A DNA stretch of 38,824 nucleotides, from the NCBI GenBank assembly GCA_944383515.1, contig CALWPV010000090.1, positions 1 to 38,824 on the forward strand, read 5' to 3'. The DNA comes from an uncultured Clostridia bacterium. Lineage in GTDB: Bacteria > Bacillota > Clostridia > Lachnospirales > Bianqueaceae. The notes below the pieces were generated by a model. The model ran no database searches. It worked only from the letters and a program-made list of their open reading frames with translations, and was not told the DNA's origin. Both the position numbers and the translations under genes were made by a program. Shown one piece after another: positions 23,724-33,244 of the stretch; within the stretch, counting starts at the first letter, position 1, and every line of letters starts with the position of its first letter.

Positions 23724-24983
23724 CTAACGGATTGCTCTTCTTTTCTGCACCATAATAACCACAATGAGAATGGTCAGCAAAATAAAAATCAAGCCAACTG
23801 AGCACAAATAAACCAAACTGGCTCCCATAATTTCATACTGACCAACAAGCGTATCGGCTATACCAAGTGCTATCAACAAAGTGGGTACATACGCTGCCAA
23901 AATCCATTGTTGCTTTCTCGCAACCACCAAAATATTGTATAAAAATGAAATACATGCATAAAAACCGCCGGCAACCATAACCACCAGCAATGCACCACGA
24001 TATGGGGCTAACGGTACGCCATATAAAAACTCAAGTACCGGTATACCTATCATATAGGCGGCTCCTACACATACAATAGTAAATACAAATACCAAGGCAA
24101 AACAGCGACCGCATAGTACAAAAAGCTTTTTTAGATTCCCCTTTGTCCAGCACTCCACCAGCGTTGTTAACAATGGACGAAAAATGAAAATTCCCAGCAA
24201 ATTGATGACTGCCGCGGGCATAAAAATAATGCTAAATGCATTTTGAATCTCTTCTGTCCAAAGCCGATCGATCGCATATTTAGGAATATTGACAATATAC
24301 ATGAGTATAAATGAAGCACAAAACAAAGGAAAGCACTGGATTAAAATGCGCCCAATCTGTTTCCATTGCACCCGGCTTCGATAACTCATTAAAAAACGTC
24401 CCTTGGGAACCTCGTAAGCTAAGATCCAGATTAGCTCCATAAGACAGGACAATAATACTGCTATAACGAGATCTTTCGTCAAAACAATGCCTAGGCAGAA
24501 CAAAAGGATCGATAGCAGTACACGCATAAAATAAGAAAAACCACTAATATCTAATCGCTTTGCTTTTTGGAAGGCGCCGTAAAAGAAACCAGAAAAAGCG
24601 TCAATAATTTTATACAGACAAAGCAAAATAGCAGCCATCGCTTTCGCGTTATCATAGGATCTGGTCAGTACATATACAATGCTCACAACCAATGTCAGCA
24701 GGCAGAGAAGTACTTTCGTATGAAAAAAGTTTTCATTACAATACTCCTGCTTGCCGTCGGTCACATGAAATGTATTGGTCTCGTATGAAGCTAGCGTCCA
24801 CATTAAAGAAGCAATCGCAAAACCAATGGAAAAGATTCCCCCTTGCACTTCGCCGGCCACCCGCGTTGTTACCATTAGCATAATTACGGAAGCGCCCGCG
24901 TTCATCGCGCTGCCCATCATGTTCCAGAAAAATGCCTTTTGGTAGGTGGTTTCCTTTAAAAAAGGATTTTGCTTACTGTGCAT
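23724..24983 (-). CDS. Wzx-type polysaccharide flippase (MOP superfamily)
   Basis: 419 residues, almost all hydrophobic, with about twelve membrane segments and the N-terminal pattern AFFWNMMGSAMNAGASVIMLMV typical of oligosaccharide flippases (given here in part: AFFWNMMGSAMNAG). It would move lipid-linked oligosaccharide units across the membrane. The start overlaps the oxidoreductase gene by 11 bases. I found no gene of recognisable Wzy polymerase type, and an ABC exporter is encoded elsewhere in the locus, so the flippase may serve a side chain or a different glycan. Confidence 0.85.
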   Translation of the reverse strand: MHSKQNPFLKETTYQKAFFWNMMGSAMNAGASVIMLMVTTRVAGEVQGGIFSIGFAIASLMWTLASYETNTFHVTDGKQEYCNENFFHTKVLLCLLTLVVSIVYVLTRSYDNAKAMAAILLCLYKIIDAFSGFFYGAFQKAKRLDISGFSYFMRVLLSILLFCLGIVLTKDLVIAVLLSCLMELIWILAYEVPKGRFLMSYRSRVQWKQIGRILIQCFPLFCASFILMYIVNIPKYAIDRLWTEEIQNAFSIIFMPAAVINLLGIFIFRPLLTTLVECWTKGNLKKLFVLCGRCFALVFVFTIVCVGAAYMIGIPVLEFLYGVPLAPYRGALLVVMVAGGFYACISFLYNILVVARKQQWILAAYVPTLLIALGIADTLVGQYEIMGASLVYLCSVGLIFILLTILIVVIMVQKRRAIR

Positions 24984-26055
24984 GCGACTTAAATCTTCCT
25001 ACATAATCTAGCGTAGATCCCCTTTGAAGCGGCAGCCGAACCGGTTTCCCCTCTGCGGCTGACTGATATATAGCCAAAATGAGCTCCAACGCTCTCATGC
25101 CTGCCTCTCCATCGACTAACGGCGCCCTATCCTGCTGAATTGCTTCCAACATGTCCTGATACAAGGGCGTATGACCGTAGCCATATACATTCTCCGGATC
25201 TTCATCGCATTCTTTTTGCAACAGTGGCAGCTGATCTTCTTCTCCCTGCACATTCCATGCCTCTAACCGATTGACTGACATGCCTCCTGCTTTTACCGTT
25301 CCGGTTTCACCGAAAATATGCAGCGTCTCTTCCAGTCCGTCCGGATATATGTCTGCAGTTCCTTCAAAAATACCATACGATCCATTTTTGAACCGAATGA
25401 CAGCCATTCCTAAGTCTTCCGCCTCGATATAGGGATGAATCAGGTTATCGGTATATGCAAAAACTTCCTCGATTTCATCTCCCATCATCCAGCGTAGCAA
25501 ATCGGCATCATGAATACATTGATTCATTAACGCGCCACCGTCTTGCGCCCATGTTCCCCGCCAGCTGCTTTGCGCATAGTACGAAGGACCACGAAACCAC
25601 CTAACATGAGCGGTGCCATAAAGTAATCTTCCTAATTTTCCCTTGTCTATGGCCTGCCGAATAGCGCGTATCGCCGGGTTAAACCGATTTTGGTGGTTGG
25701 TACAAAGCTTTACGCCATGTGCCTTCGCTTCTTCAATCAGAAGACGTGCCTCTTCTATTGAAAGCGCTATGGGTTTTTCTACAATAACGTGAACCCCATG
25801 TCGAATGGCCTCTAATGCAATTTTGGCATGCTCTCCGCTCCAAGTGGCTATGGCCACAAGGTCTAATTTCTCCTTGTTTAGCATTTCTTGATAATCAGTA
25901 TAAATCCGGGCGGACTCCACCTCATGCTCCGACAACAACTTGCGAGCTTGGTTAGGATCCAGGTCACACACCGCTACAATATGAAGTCCGTTTGCTTTGG
26001 CAGCTACCATATGGTTAGGCGCTACCCGGCCACAGCCGATTAGGGCATAATTCAT
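24973..26055 (-). CDS. Gfo/Idh/MocA family NAD(P)-dependent oxidoreductase
   Basis: 360 residues from ATG 26055, one base past the DUF2304 stop; GGAGG lies 12 bases upstream. An N-terminal Rossmann motif GCGRVAPNH, the EKPIAL motif with the family's conserved lysine near residue 95, and HDADLLRWMMGD in the substrate domain are visible. Such enzymes oxidise or reduce sugars or sugar nucleotides. In this glycan operon it probably makes a modified sugar donor, but the substrate cannot be read from sequence. Confidence 0.88.
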   Translation of the reverse strand: MNYALIGCGRVAPNHMVAAKANGLHIVAVCDLDPNQARKLLSEHEVESARIYTDYQEMLNKEKLDLVAIATWSGEHAKIALEAIRHGVHVIVEKPIALSIEEARLLIEEAKAHGVKLCTNHQNRFNPAIRAIRQAIDKGKLGRLLYGTAHVRWFRGPSYYAQSSWRGTWAQDGGALMNQCIHDADLLRWMMGDEIEEVFAYTDNLIHPYIEAEDLGMAVIRFKNGSYGIFEGTADIYPDGLEETLHIFGETGTVKAGGMSVNRLEAWNVQGEEDQLPLLQKECDEDPENVYGYGHTPLYQDMLEAIQQDRAPLVDGEAGMRALELILAIYQSAAEGKPVRLPLQRGSTLDYVGRFKSHAQ

Positions 26056-26056
26056 T

Positions 26057-26407
26057 TTATTCTTTGTCCTCCTTTTGAAACCGATTCTGATCAATCGCAT
26101 AACGCTGTGTCAGACCAGTCAGCTTATTTTCTAATTGGGAAATCTTAATGCTCATGCTGAAAATTTTCATAAGAAGTAAAAAAATAATGACCAAAAAGAT
26201 ACAGTTGACGGTACTGGCAATGCCAAGAATCTGCTTAATCCAGTCTACGATCTGCGGAAAAATACTGAGAATCACCAGAACCATGGAAAAAAGAATCCAA
26301 TAAATGGAATCTCCTATTTGCATCTGGGATTTATTGATTCTCCGCATCACATATAAAAATGTAATGACTGATACTACAATGAGCACCACGCGTAACGTAA
26401 TGGACAT
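26057..26407 (-). CDS. DUF2304 family small membrane protein
   Basis: 116 residues with three hydrophobic segments (about 5-22, 33-50 and 68-88) and a short charged C-terminal helix. Its layout and ISQLENKLTGLTQRYAI end fit DUF2304. Such proteins regularly follow dolichyl-phosphate-mannose-synthase-like GT2 genes, as here with a gap of four bases, and are presumed to partner them in making or flipping a polyprenyl-phosphate sugar. AGAGGAG precedes the ATG. Confidence 0.8.
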   Translation of the reverse strand: MSITLRVVLIVVSVITFLYVMRRINKSQMQIGDSIYWILFSMVLVILSIFPQIVDWIKQILGIASTVNCIFLVIIFLLLMKIFSMSIKISQLENKLTGLTQRYAIDQNRFQKEDKE

Positions 26408-26411
26408 AAAT

Positions 26412-27101
26412 TTATCTCCTCTTTCTGAACCACTGAATGAAAAATATAGATATTGTCATACAGAGCATGTACCAAAACGACCGAGGAATGCTTAAATAGC
26501 TTTCTCCAGCAATACGTTCGTGCATGGTTACCTGAACCTCTTTGATTTTAGCTCCCTGCCTGAGCAGATAACAGATAGTATCCGGCTCGGGGCCATAATT
26601 CATGGAGGTTGCAAACTCCTGTATTACTTTCTTACTGAAAAGCCGCATGCCCGAAGTTGGATCGGTGATCTTTTTTCCCGTTGTAATGCGAATCGCCAGC
26701 TGAAGAATCCGGCTACCGATCATTCTAGCCGACCAGGGCTTTTTTTCCTCTACAAATCGGGATCCGATAACAATATCCGCTTTTTCCTTTTCCATTGTTT
26801 CTACTAACAAGGGAAGATACTTAGGATCGTGCTGGCCATCTCCATCAAATTGGATTGCTGCGTCATAACCGCCCAGCCATGCATATTTCATGCCTGCCTG
26901 AAATCCCCCGGCCAGACCCAAATTGATTGGCAAATCCAACAAATGATAGCCATGATCCTGGCAAATCTGAGCGGTCGCATCCTGTGAACCGTCGTTAATG
27001 ACAATATAGTCATACTGAGGATACTCACTAATTAGATGCTGAATGACCCGCTCAATATTTTCTTCCTCGTTATACGCGGGAACCATGATCAATACTTTCA
27101 T
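26412..27101 (-). CDS. GT2 glycosyltransferase, polyprenyl-phosphate sugar synthase type
   Basis: 229 residues. The GT2 blocks are VPAYNEEENI (7-16), VINDGSQDAT, QFDGDGQHDP with the metal-binding DxD, and PTSGMRLF, the pattern of DPM1-like enzymes that load a sugar from an NDP donor onto a polyprenyl phosphate. A C-terminal hydrophobic stretch (MLCMTISIFFIQWF) suggests membrane attachment. It is the first gene after an internal promoter. The DUF2304 partner follows, and DUF2142 (a likely user of lipid-linked sugars) is upstream. Confidence 0.9.
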   Translation of the reverse strand: MKVLIMVPAYNEEENIERVIQHLISEYPQYDYIVINDGSQDATAQICQDHGYHLLDLPINLGLAGGFQAGMKYAWLGGYDAAIQFDGDGQHDPKYLPLLVETMEKEKADIVIGSRFVEEKKPWSARMIGSRILQLAIRITTGKKITDPTSGMRLFSKKVIQEFATSMNYGPEPDTICYLLRQGAKIKEVQVTMHERIAGESYLSIPRSFWYMLCMTISIFFIQWFRKRR

Positions 27102-27133
27102 TCAAAATACTCCATTTTTTTCTTTTCGGTTTT

Positions 27134-27162
27134 ATTATACCCAATTCCCATTCTCTTGTAAA
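27134..27162 (-). promoter_or_regulatory. Internal sigma-A promoter of the glycan locus
   Basis: TTTACA (27162-27157) and TATAAT (27139-27134) are separated by 17 bases on the minus strand, within the 97-base gap after the double GT2 gene. It would drive GT2, DUF2304, oxidoreductase, flippase, licD, the fusion and DUF1015 as one transcript ending at the 17-bp terminator. Confidence 0.75.
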
Positions 27163-27198
27163 GAAAATGTAAAATATAAATCTCCAAGCATGCTTTTT

Positions 27199-29220
27199 CT
27201 ATCGTCGGTCTGCATTGATATGAGAATAATCGATCTGGTAGTCCAGCTCTTTCGTAAAATTGGGATTATAAAAAGGATCTTTTCGAATTACCTCGTTATC
27301 CTTCCACTGCGCCAGAAAATACTGTCCATCTTCTTCTCGCCATGCTTTACGCTGTTTTTCCAGATCTCGTTTCCGGCTGGGCTGTGTATAGTACCCTTCC
27401 GCATACGGTGTCAAAACGTTGAGGAGATTTTTTTGTCGAAGTTTGAGACAAAAATCCAGATCGGCAAACGCAGCCCGATAAGCCGGGTTAAAACCACCCA
27501 CTGCGTCAAAATAAGCTTTCTTCACCATAAGACAATCTTTGGTAACCGCACTTACATCTTGTGAATGTAAAAGTCTTCCCATATACCCCAAATATTCACG
27601 TGGCATTTTAGCATGGCTAACCCCCGCAATGTGCTCCTTACCAATTCCCAGAATATAGCCCGCATGATAAATGGTTTGATTGGGATAATACAATAACATA
27701 CTTACGGCTCCTACATCGTCGCGCTGCGAATACATGAGCATTTCTTCAATCCATTTAGGACTGGTTATCTCCATGCGCTCGCTTAAAAAGATCAAATGCA
27801 TTCCTTTTGCGAGCGATGCGCCATAATTGTCTGTCTGTTCCCCTGATTTAGCAAAAACAAAACGTACCTGAAAATTCTTTTTGTACTGTGCAAATTTAGT
27901 TTTGAGTTCCCGATCAATTTCCCGGGTAATAACCACAATAATTTCATATGACGCATAAACCGTTCTAGCCAAAATTGTACGAAGGCACTTTTCAAGCGCA
28001 GCAGCGTCGTCAGAAAAGGAAATAATAATAGAAACCAATGGTTTTTCTTTTAACTGATATCGAATCCGATATAATGTGGGAGAAGCCGGGATGCTCTCCA
28101 CTTCACACGGTAATCCAAAATGACATAAATTATCATGGACCGAATTAACCCCTGCCTGAATCGCATATGGCTTAGACCCCAAATTCTGTGCCACGGAATT
28201 GGCGTGAGAACGCCAAAAATAAAGTAATTTAGGAATATGATGCACATGCTGCGCGTAATGTGTAAGCCGTAAAATTAGATCATGATCTTGACTGCCATCA
28301 TACGCACTCCGAAACAGACCGCTTTTTTGCAGAAGTTCTCTCGAAAACGTTGAAAAATGACAGATATAATTATTGGCTCGCAAATTATCGATAGCAAAAT
28401 CTGGTTTAAAATGGAAGGTGGTAATTTTGGTTATATCTGTTCCTACAAAAACCGCTTCATCTGTATATAAAAAATCGGCTCCCGTTTCTTGTATGGCCTT
28501 CATGTTTTCATACAGAACAGAGGGGTGCAATAAATCGTCATGGTCAAAAAGACAGATATACCCCCCAGTAGACATGCTAATGCAGGCATTAGTATTCTCT
28601 GAAATACCTAAGTTTTTTTCTAGTTTTTGATAACGGATTCGTGAATCCCCTTCCTGATACCGCAATACGCATTCTCCTACCTCAGCATGGCTGGTATCGC
28701 TCCCATCGGCCAAACAAAGCTCCCAATTAGGGTACGTTTGTGCCTGTACAGACTCGATCATTTCTTTGAGAAACTGAATTGGGGTATTATATAACGGCAC
28801 CAGAATACTGAATGTAACTGGATTATCAAACACCTCGGACTCCTCTCTTCTCCGAGTTTCCTCCGTGATTTTCATATAATTAGTTGGAATACGTCCTTTA
28901 TACTTTTGCATCACTCTGCGCAGCAGTTCTCCGGGGCCTTGCGTAAGCAAGATCTTGGTCCCTTTATAGGCAAAACGCAGCGGTAAAAAGGCCATAATCA
29001 CTTTCTTGACGCCGTCCACTACCCTGCGTAAGGGTTTGGTCAAACGCCAAAAATGTGAAGAAGTAACTGAATGGTACAGCTGCATCAGAATATTAAGCTC
29101 TGTGCGCAGATCTTCCTCTTCTTTTCTCAGCTGTTCTGTTTGTTCCTTTTCCAGCTCCAACTGTCTTTCTAATTTAATTATTTTTTCTTCCAGCTGTCGG
29201 CGCTGTAAATCTTCACCCAT
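27199..29220 (-). CDS. Double-domain GT2 glycosyltransferase with N-terminal coiled coil
   Basis: 673 residues from ATG 29220, selected for AAGGAGG five bases upstream. Residues 5-55 are a strongly charged coiled coil. The first GT2 domain (about 135-360) has ILVPLYNTP and a metal-binding LFDHDDLL. The second (about 395-620) has VSIIISFSDD, but where family members carry an aspartate-rich FLNDDxE motif this protein has FLSERME. The second domain may therefore be catalytically altered or structural. It likely extends the surface glycan on the cytoplasmic face. It is 20 bases downstream of the DUF2142 gene. Confidence 0.9.
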   Translation of the reverse strand: MGEDLQRRQLEEKIIKLERQLELEKEQTEQLRKEEEDLRTELNILMQLYHSVTSSHFWRLTKPLRRVVDGVKKVIMAFLPLRFAYKGTKILLTQGPGELLRRVMQKYKGRIPTNYMKITEETRRREESEVFDNPVTFSILVPLYNTPIQFLKEMIESVQAQTYPNWELCLADGSDTSHAEVGECVLRYQEGDSRIRYQKLEKNLGISENTNACISMSTGGYICLFDHDDLLHPSVLYENMKAIQETGADFLYTDEAVFVGTDITKITTFHFKPDFAIDNLRANNYICHFSTFSRELLQKSGLFRSAYDGSQDHDLILRLTHYAQHVHHIPKLLYFWRSHANSVAQNLGSKPYAIQAGVNSVHDNLCHFGLPCEVESIPASPTLYRIRYQLKEKPLVSIIISFSDDAAALEKCLRTILARTVYASYEIIVVITREIDRELKTKFAQYKKNFQVRFVFAKSGEQTDNYGASLAKGMHLIFLSERMEITSPKWIEEMLMYSQRDDVGAVSMLLYYPNQTIYHAGYILGIGKEHIAGVSHAKMPREYLGYMGRLLHSQDVSAVTKDCLMVKKAYFDAVGGFNPAYRAAFADLDFCLKLRQKNLLNVLTPYAEGYYTQPSRKRDLEKQRKAWREEDGQYFLAQWKDNEVIRKDPFYNPNFTKELDYQIDYSHINADRR

Positions 29221-29240
29221 GTGAACCTCCTTACATATAA

Positions 29241-31619
29241 CTAACAATATTGTATAATGGCTAACTGACTAATACTCCAAGCAGCCAGAAAAAGACTGGT
29301 TGTCAGAGCCGTAGCATGATACCGCTTCAGATCCCAATTATGGTGCACTTTTGGCGATCCGATAACCATGAAAAACAATGAAAAAAACGGCAAAAGATAT
29401 CGCGGCTGGCAGCCCTGAATCGTTTGATATCCTAAGGGAGTAAAATCAATATACATCGTGGTAGCGATCATAGCCGCTGTAACGACGATAAGAATTAAAG
29501 ACATGCCTTTTGCCAGGCCAGCTCTTGGATACGCATCCATTTCATTTTTATCTGTTAATGCAACAACCACCAAAAGCATAACCGGAAGTAAGCGCAGGCT
29601 CGAAGTTCCTAAATATGCCATAGATCCAACATTACTGATCCATCCCGCACTGGAAGAATATGAAAAATAGACCGTAACTAAAAATTCGCCTAAAATTTTA
29701 AGGTATGCCAATGGATTTTCTAAAATGCGAAGCAGCTGCTGACCTGCATTCACGGCGCCTCCCCGCAAATCACCTATTCCGAGCATTCCCGGTACTACAC
29801 GATATACTAAAACCAGAATAACCGCAGCTCCTACAAGCAAAACTACACTCGCGATTATAATCTGCGTTTTACGGCTCATTTTTTGTCCAAGCCAGCCTAT
29901 TCCTTTAGCTAAGCCGTAAGATGCAACCCAAATGAACGGTAAAACCATGACGCCAAGCACCATACCGGCTGCTAGGGTTACCATAGAAGCGAGAATCATA
30001 CAACGATATGAAAGTGCCCACCGTGGATCTTCCATACGCTGAGCCGGTAACAAAAATAGTACGGCCAAAATCGGAAAATACACTGATTTGGCAAAGGACC
30101 CCACGAAAAACGCCCCCCATGCAATCAACGCGTCTTTTTTACGAATCGGCTCGCGGCTTTGCATATTTCCAATCCAGTAACAGGTTCCTAAAAGATAAAA
30201 GGAAATAAGCCAAATATCATACCCATAACGAACAGCTAAAAACAAGGGAGTAGGCAGCAGCGCTACTACAGCTATAATCATCTTACCCGACTTTAGCTTT
30301 CTCATACCAAAGAAAACTGCCGCTACATAGACCAATAAATTACAATATCCGCCTAGAAGAAATAGATAACGATGCGGTAATTGAAAAATCCTGCCCAAAG
30401 TAATACCAAGCGCAGAGGGAATATAAGTGACTGTCCAAAGCTTTTCTAAATTACGACCGGCCACTACCGTTGTGCCGCTGGTTTGCCAAGACTGCTCAAA
30501 AAGCGCCTGTTTCTGAGAAAGGATTTCCATATTATACCAGTCTGGCGTCAAACCATTGCTTGTGATTAACGTCTGATCTGCTAATGACATTCTCCCGTCC
30601 ATGCAGTTAGATAAGGCCAAAGTACGCGAATAATGAATTGCCTCATCCCAAGAAACAAAAACTTCAGAAGGAAGAGAACATGCATAGACTGTTCCCATTA
30701 AAAACACCATAAGCGCTACCAAATATTCCGGTTTATGCCGAAGTGTATGATGCCCAAAACCAAGCGCAATGCCTAAAGTACCTATTGCACATACGCAAAC
30801 AAATCTACTCTGTTTGGCAAGGCCAATCGATTCTATATGAAAGAGTACAGGAAGTGCCCATTCAAGTGCAATGGCAAACAATACAACTGCGCCTTCCGCT
30901 AATACAATATAAAGCAATTTTTGCCGGTGTTGCCCTATCTCTTTGCTCTGGCGCTGCACTGTTTGTACAATAGCCTTTCGTGTTCCAGGCGTGATCCATA
31001 AAGAGAAAAATAGAAAAATAACAAAAAGAAAGAAACCGCTATATATATATCCGGCATAAGATACCGCGGCCTGCACATTAGAAAGAAGAATTAACTGATC
31101 TTCTTGCTGCCTGCCATTGATACTCAGACTCCCCTCATAATAGGAAGGCTGCGTCGTCCAAAGCGTAATAGCATTTTCCATGGTTGCATTGGAAGCAATG
31201 GTTAAACTAAGCGAACGCCCTTTTGCATTGTTTAACGGTTGATCTAAAAAGAGCACAAGCAAGCTATTATCGCTATAATTTTTCATTTCTATGCTCCACT
31301 CCTGAATCACTTCATGCGTTGCAGCATCTTCTAAAGACACAAAAAGAAGCGAGTCCCTGAGACTGGCAAACGTAGCAATTTTTACACCTACCGAAGCAAG
31401 AGAATCCTCTTCCACTCGAAAGGTTTGCTGAATTGTTGTCTCCTGTGTAATCTCGCCTACATGACCGGTATTCTCAATTTGATTTTTTCCATCATCGTCT
31501 TCATTAACAATCGGTTGTAAAAGCCCTAAACCATGTAAGATTCCTAAACAGGCTAAACATAGAATCAAGCAACAACCGATCCTAATCCATAGCGTCTTAT
31601 TTCTCTCTATCCACTTCAT
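29241..31619 (-). CDS. DUF2142 family polytopic membrane protein
   Basis: 792 residues. After one N-terminal membrane segment (about 10-32) comes a soluble, beta-rich domain of about 150 residues (35-185), then many membrane segments. The DUF2142 motif appears as PSEVFVSWDEAIHYSR around residue 320. The family is thought to be GT-C-like, with a conserved acidic residue on an extracytoplasmic loop that would use polyprenyl-phosphate sugars. That fits the DPM1-like GT2 encoded downstream. The start follows the wzt stop by five bases with a weak AGGG site. Confidence 0.82.
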   Translation of the reverse strand: MKWIERNKTLWIRIGCCLILCLACLGILHGLGLLQPIVNEDDDGKNQIENTGHVGEITQETTIQQTFRVEEDSLASVGVKIATFASLRDSLLFVSLEDAATHEVIQEWSIEMKNYSDNSLLVLFLDQPLNNAKGRSLSLTIASNATMENAITLWTTQPSYYEGSLSINGRQQEDQLILLSNVQAAVSYAGYIYSGFFLFVIFLFFSLWITPGTRKAIVQTVQRQSKEIGQHRQKLLYIVLAEGAVVLFAIALEWALPVLFHIESIGLAKQSRFVCVCAIGTLGIALGFGHHTLRHKPEYLVALMVFLMGTVYACSLPSEVFVSWDEAIHYSRTLALSNCMDGRMSLADQTLITSNGLTPDWYNMEILSQKQALFEQSWQTSGTTVVAGRNLEKLWTVTYIPSALGITLGRIFQLPHRYLFLLGGYCNLLVYVAAVFFGMRKLKSGKMIIAVVALLPTPLFLAVRYGYDIWLISFYLLGTCYWIGNMQSREPIRKKDALIAWGAFFVGSFAKSVYFPILAVLFLLPAQRMEDPRWALSYRCMILASMVTLAAGMVLGVMVLPFIWVASYGLAKGIGWLGQKMSRKTQIIIASVVLLVGAAVILVLVYRVVPGMLGIGDLRGGAVNAGQQLLRILENPLAYLKILGEFLVTVYFSYSSSAGWISNVGSMAYLGTSSLRLLPVMLLVVVALTDKNEMDAYPRAGLAKGMSLILIVVTAAMIATTMYIDFTPLGYQTIQGCQPRYLLPFFSLFFMVIGSPKVHHNWDLKRYHATALTTSLFLAAWSISQLAIIQYC

Positions 31620-31624
31620 TTCAT

Positions 31625-32359
31625 TTACCCTTTTTTATATGCGTTACAAACTTCTTCTGTTTCGCCAATCATTTTTATGTGCCCATGCTCCAGCCACAGA
31701 CAATGCTTACATAAGCGCTCAATCTGATCTATGGAGTGAGAAACAATGAGCACCGTCGTATCGCCTTCCAGCATTTCCCGAATACGATTCTCGCATTTTT
31801 CCTGAAACCGAAAATCACCTACCGCCAAAATTTCATCCACAATGAGTATGTCTGGAATGGTCATTGTCGCAATAGCAAACCCAACCCTCGCTACCATACC
31901 CGATGAATAGTTTTTCATTGGCGTGTCTAAAAAATCCTGCATTTCTGAAAATTCAACAATCTGATCGAACCGTTCTTGCATATATTTTTTAGAGTATCCT
32001 AAAACCGATCCATTGAGGAAAATATTCTCTCTGGCCGTTAACTCCATATCAAATCCCGCTCCTAATTCAATAAGCGGTGCAATTTGACCACGAGTAATCA
32101 CACTGCCGGTAGTTGGTTTTAAAATACCAGATATTACTTTCAGCAGTGTCGATTTACCAGAACCATTCAGTCCAACAATACCAAAAACATCTCCCTTTGC
32201 AATTTGGAAAGATATGTCTTCTAGGGCCGCAAATTTCTCATAGCGCAAATCGCGTTTCATAAATTTAATAAAATATTCTTTTAGATTTTCCAGCTTTTCT
32301 TTATTCATATTGAAATGCATAGAAACATCCTTAACTTCAATTGCATACGGCTCTGCCAT
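31625..32359 (-). CDS. Polysaccharide ABC exporter ATPase (Wzt/TagH type, short form)
   Basis: 244 residues from ATG 32359, chosen for GGAGG six bases upstream. Walker A is GLNGSGKST (63-71), the signature is the variant YSSGM, and Walker B is ILIVDEILAVGD, all typical of the Wzt/TagH/KpsT group. There is no C-terminal carbohydrate-binding domain, so recognition of a chain-end cap through Wzt is not expected. It pairs with the permease encoded 77 bases upstream to export an undecaprenyl-linked glycan. Confidence 0.92.
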   Translation of the reverse strand: MAEPYAIEVKDVSMHFNMNKEKLENLKEYFIKFMKRDLRYEKFAALEDISFQIAKGDVFGIVGLNGSGKSTLLKVISGILKPTTGSVITRGQIAPLIELGAGFDMELTARENIFLNGSVLGYSKKYMQERFDQIVEFSEMQDFLDTPMKNYSSGMVARVGFAIATMTIPDILIVDEILAVGDFRFQEKCENRIREMLEGDTTVLIVSHSIDQIERLCKHCLWLEHGHIKMIGETEEVCNAYKKG

Positions 32360-32436
32360 TCTGGTCCTCCATTCCGGTTCATCCATAGTTTTCCCTAATG
32401 AACCTCTCTTACTCGTCTCTTTCCCTGTATCTGGTC

Positions 32437-33225
32437 TTAAATGTGTAAAATAAACTTGTCCTGTGTCTTTTTGAATACTAATAAGCCCAGCGCCAAAGCT
32501 CCTAACGAAAAAGCTATACAAATCAAGTTAAAGCGCAAATCGGGAATGGTATTATACATAAGCAGATCTCGAAAATATCCGACATAATAATACATTGGAT
32601 TACACTGAATAATACCATAAATCAGTGCTGAATCCTGCACAACCTCAATCGGATAAATAATCGGCGTAATATACATCCAAATCGTCAATACAATACTATA
32701 CAAATGAACGACATCTCGAAAGAAAACTGCCAGTGCGCTTAAAATGAGGCCAATCCCTACAGAGAATACAAAACAATACAAAACGGGAATAAAAAATAAT
32801 AAGGCTGTCGCTGGCGGTACAAACCGCTGAAATAGCATAACAATCACAACGGCAATTAAGCTGAAAATAAAATTCTCTAACGCAAACAAACATTTTTCCA
32901 AAGGAAAGATGTACTTGGGTACATAGACTTTCTTAATGAGTGTAGAAGCACCCATAATCGATGACATCGACAAATTCGTTGCCTCTGAAAAAAAAGTCCA
33001 CATGCTGGAACCCACAATATAGTATACCGGAAAATTCTCTACCTGAATTTTCAACAGCAAACCAAATACCTGGGTTAAAACCAGCATCATTAAAAGTGGA
33101 TTTAAAATACTCCAAGCGATACCCAGAAATGAGCGTCGATATTTCAGGGTGAAATCCCGACTTGCCAAATTCCACAATAAGGGACAATATCTGCGGAATG
33201 TAATTAAAATATTTTTAAGCGCCAA
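32437..33225 (-). CDS. Polysaccharide ABC exporter permease (Wzm/TagG type)
   Basis: 262 residues with six predicted membrane segments and the ABC-2 export pattern: NLASRDFTLKYRRSFLGIAWSILNP near the N-terminus (shown in part), then NPMYYYVGYFRD near the C-terminus. It starts with TTG at 33225, supported by AAAGGAG ten bases upstream and by the absence of another start before the first conserved block. It carries the lipid-linked glycan across the membrane with the adjacent Wzt-type ATPase. Confidence 0.92.
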   Translation of the reverse strand: MALKNILITFRRYCPLLWNLASRDFTLKYRRSFLGIAWSILNPLLMMLVLTQVFGLLLKIQVENFPVYYIVGSSMWTFFSEATNLSMSSIMGASTLIKKVYVPKYIFPLEKCLFALENFIFSLIAVVIVMLFQRFVPPATALLFFIPVLYCFVFSVGIGLILSALAVFFRDVVHLYSIVLTIWMYITPIIYPIEVVQDSALIYGIIQCNPMYYYVGYFRDLLMYNTIPDLRFNLICIAFSLGALALGLLVFKKTQDKFILHI

Positions 33226-33244
33226 AGCAGCTTTTCTCCTTTAA

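Noticed and set aside
29905..30120. Open frames in other phases within the DUF2142 and glycosyltransferase genes
   Set aside because: They are shadows of long genes with clear motifs and lack their own ribosome binding sites.
32360..32521. Longer wzt start adding 54 residues and overlapping wzm
   Set aside because: The extra residues resemble no Wzt N-terminus, while ATG 32359 has GGAGG at good spacing and begins the normal ATPase domain.
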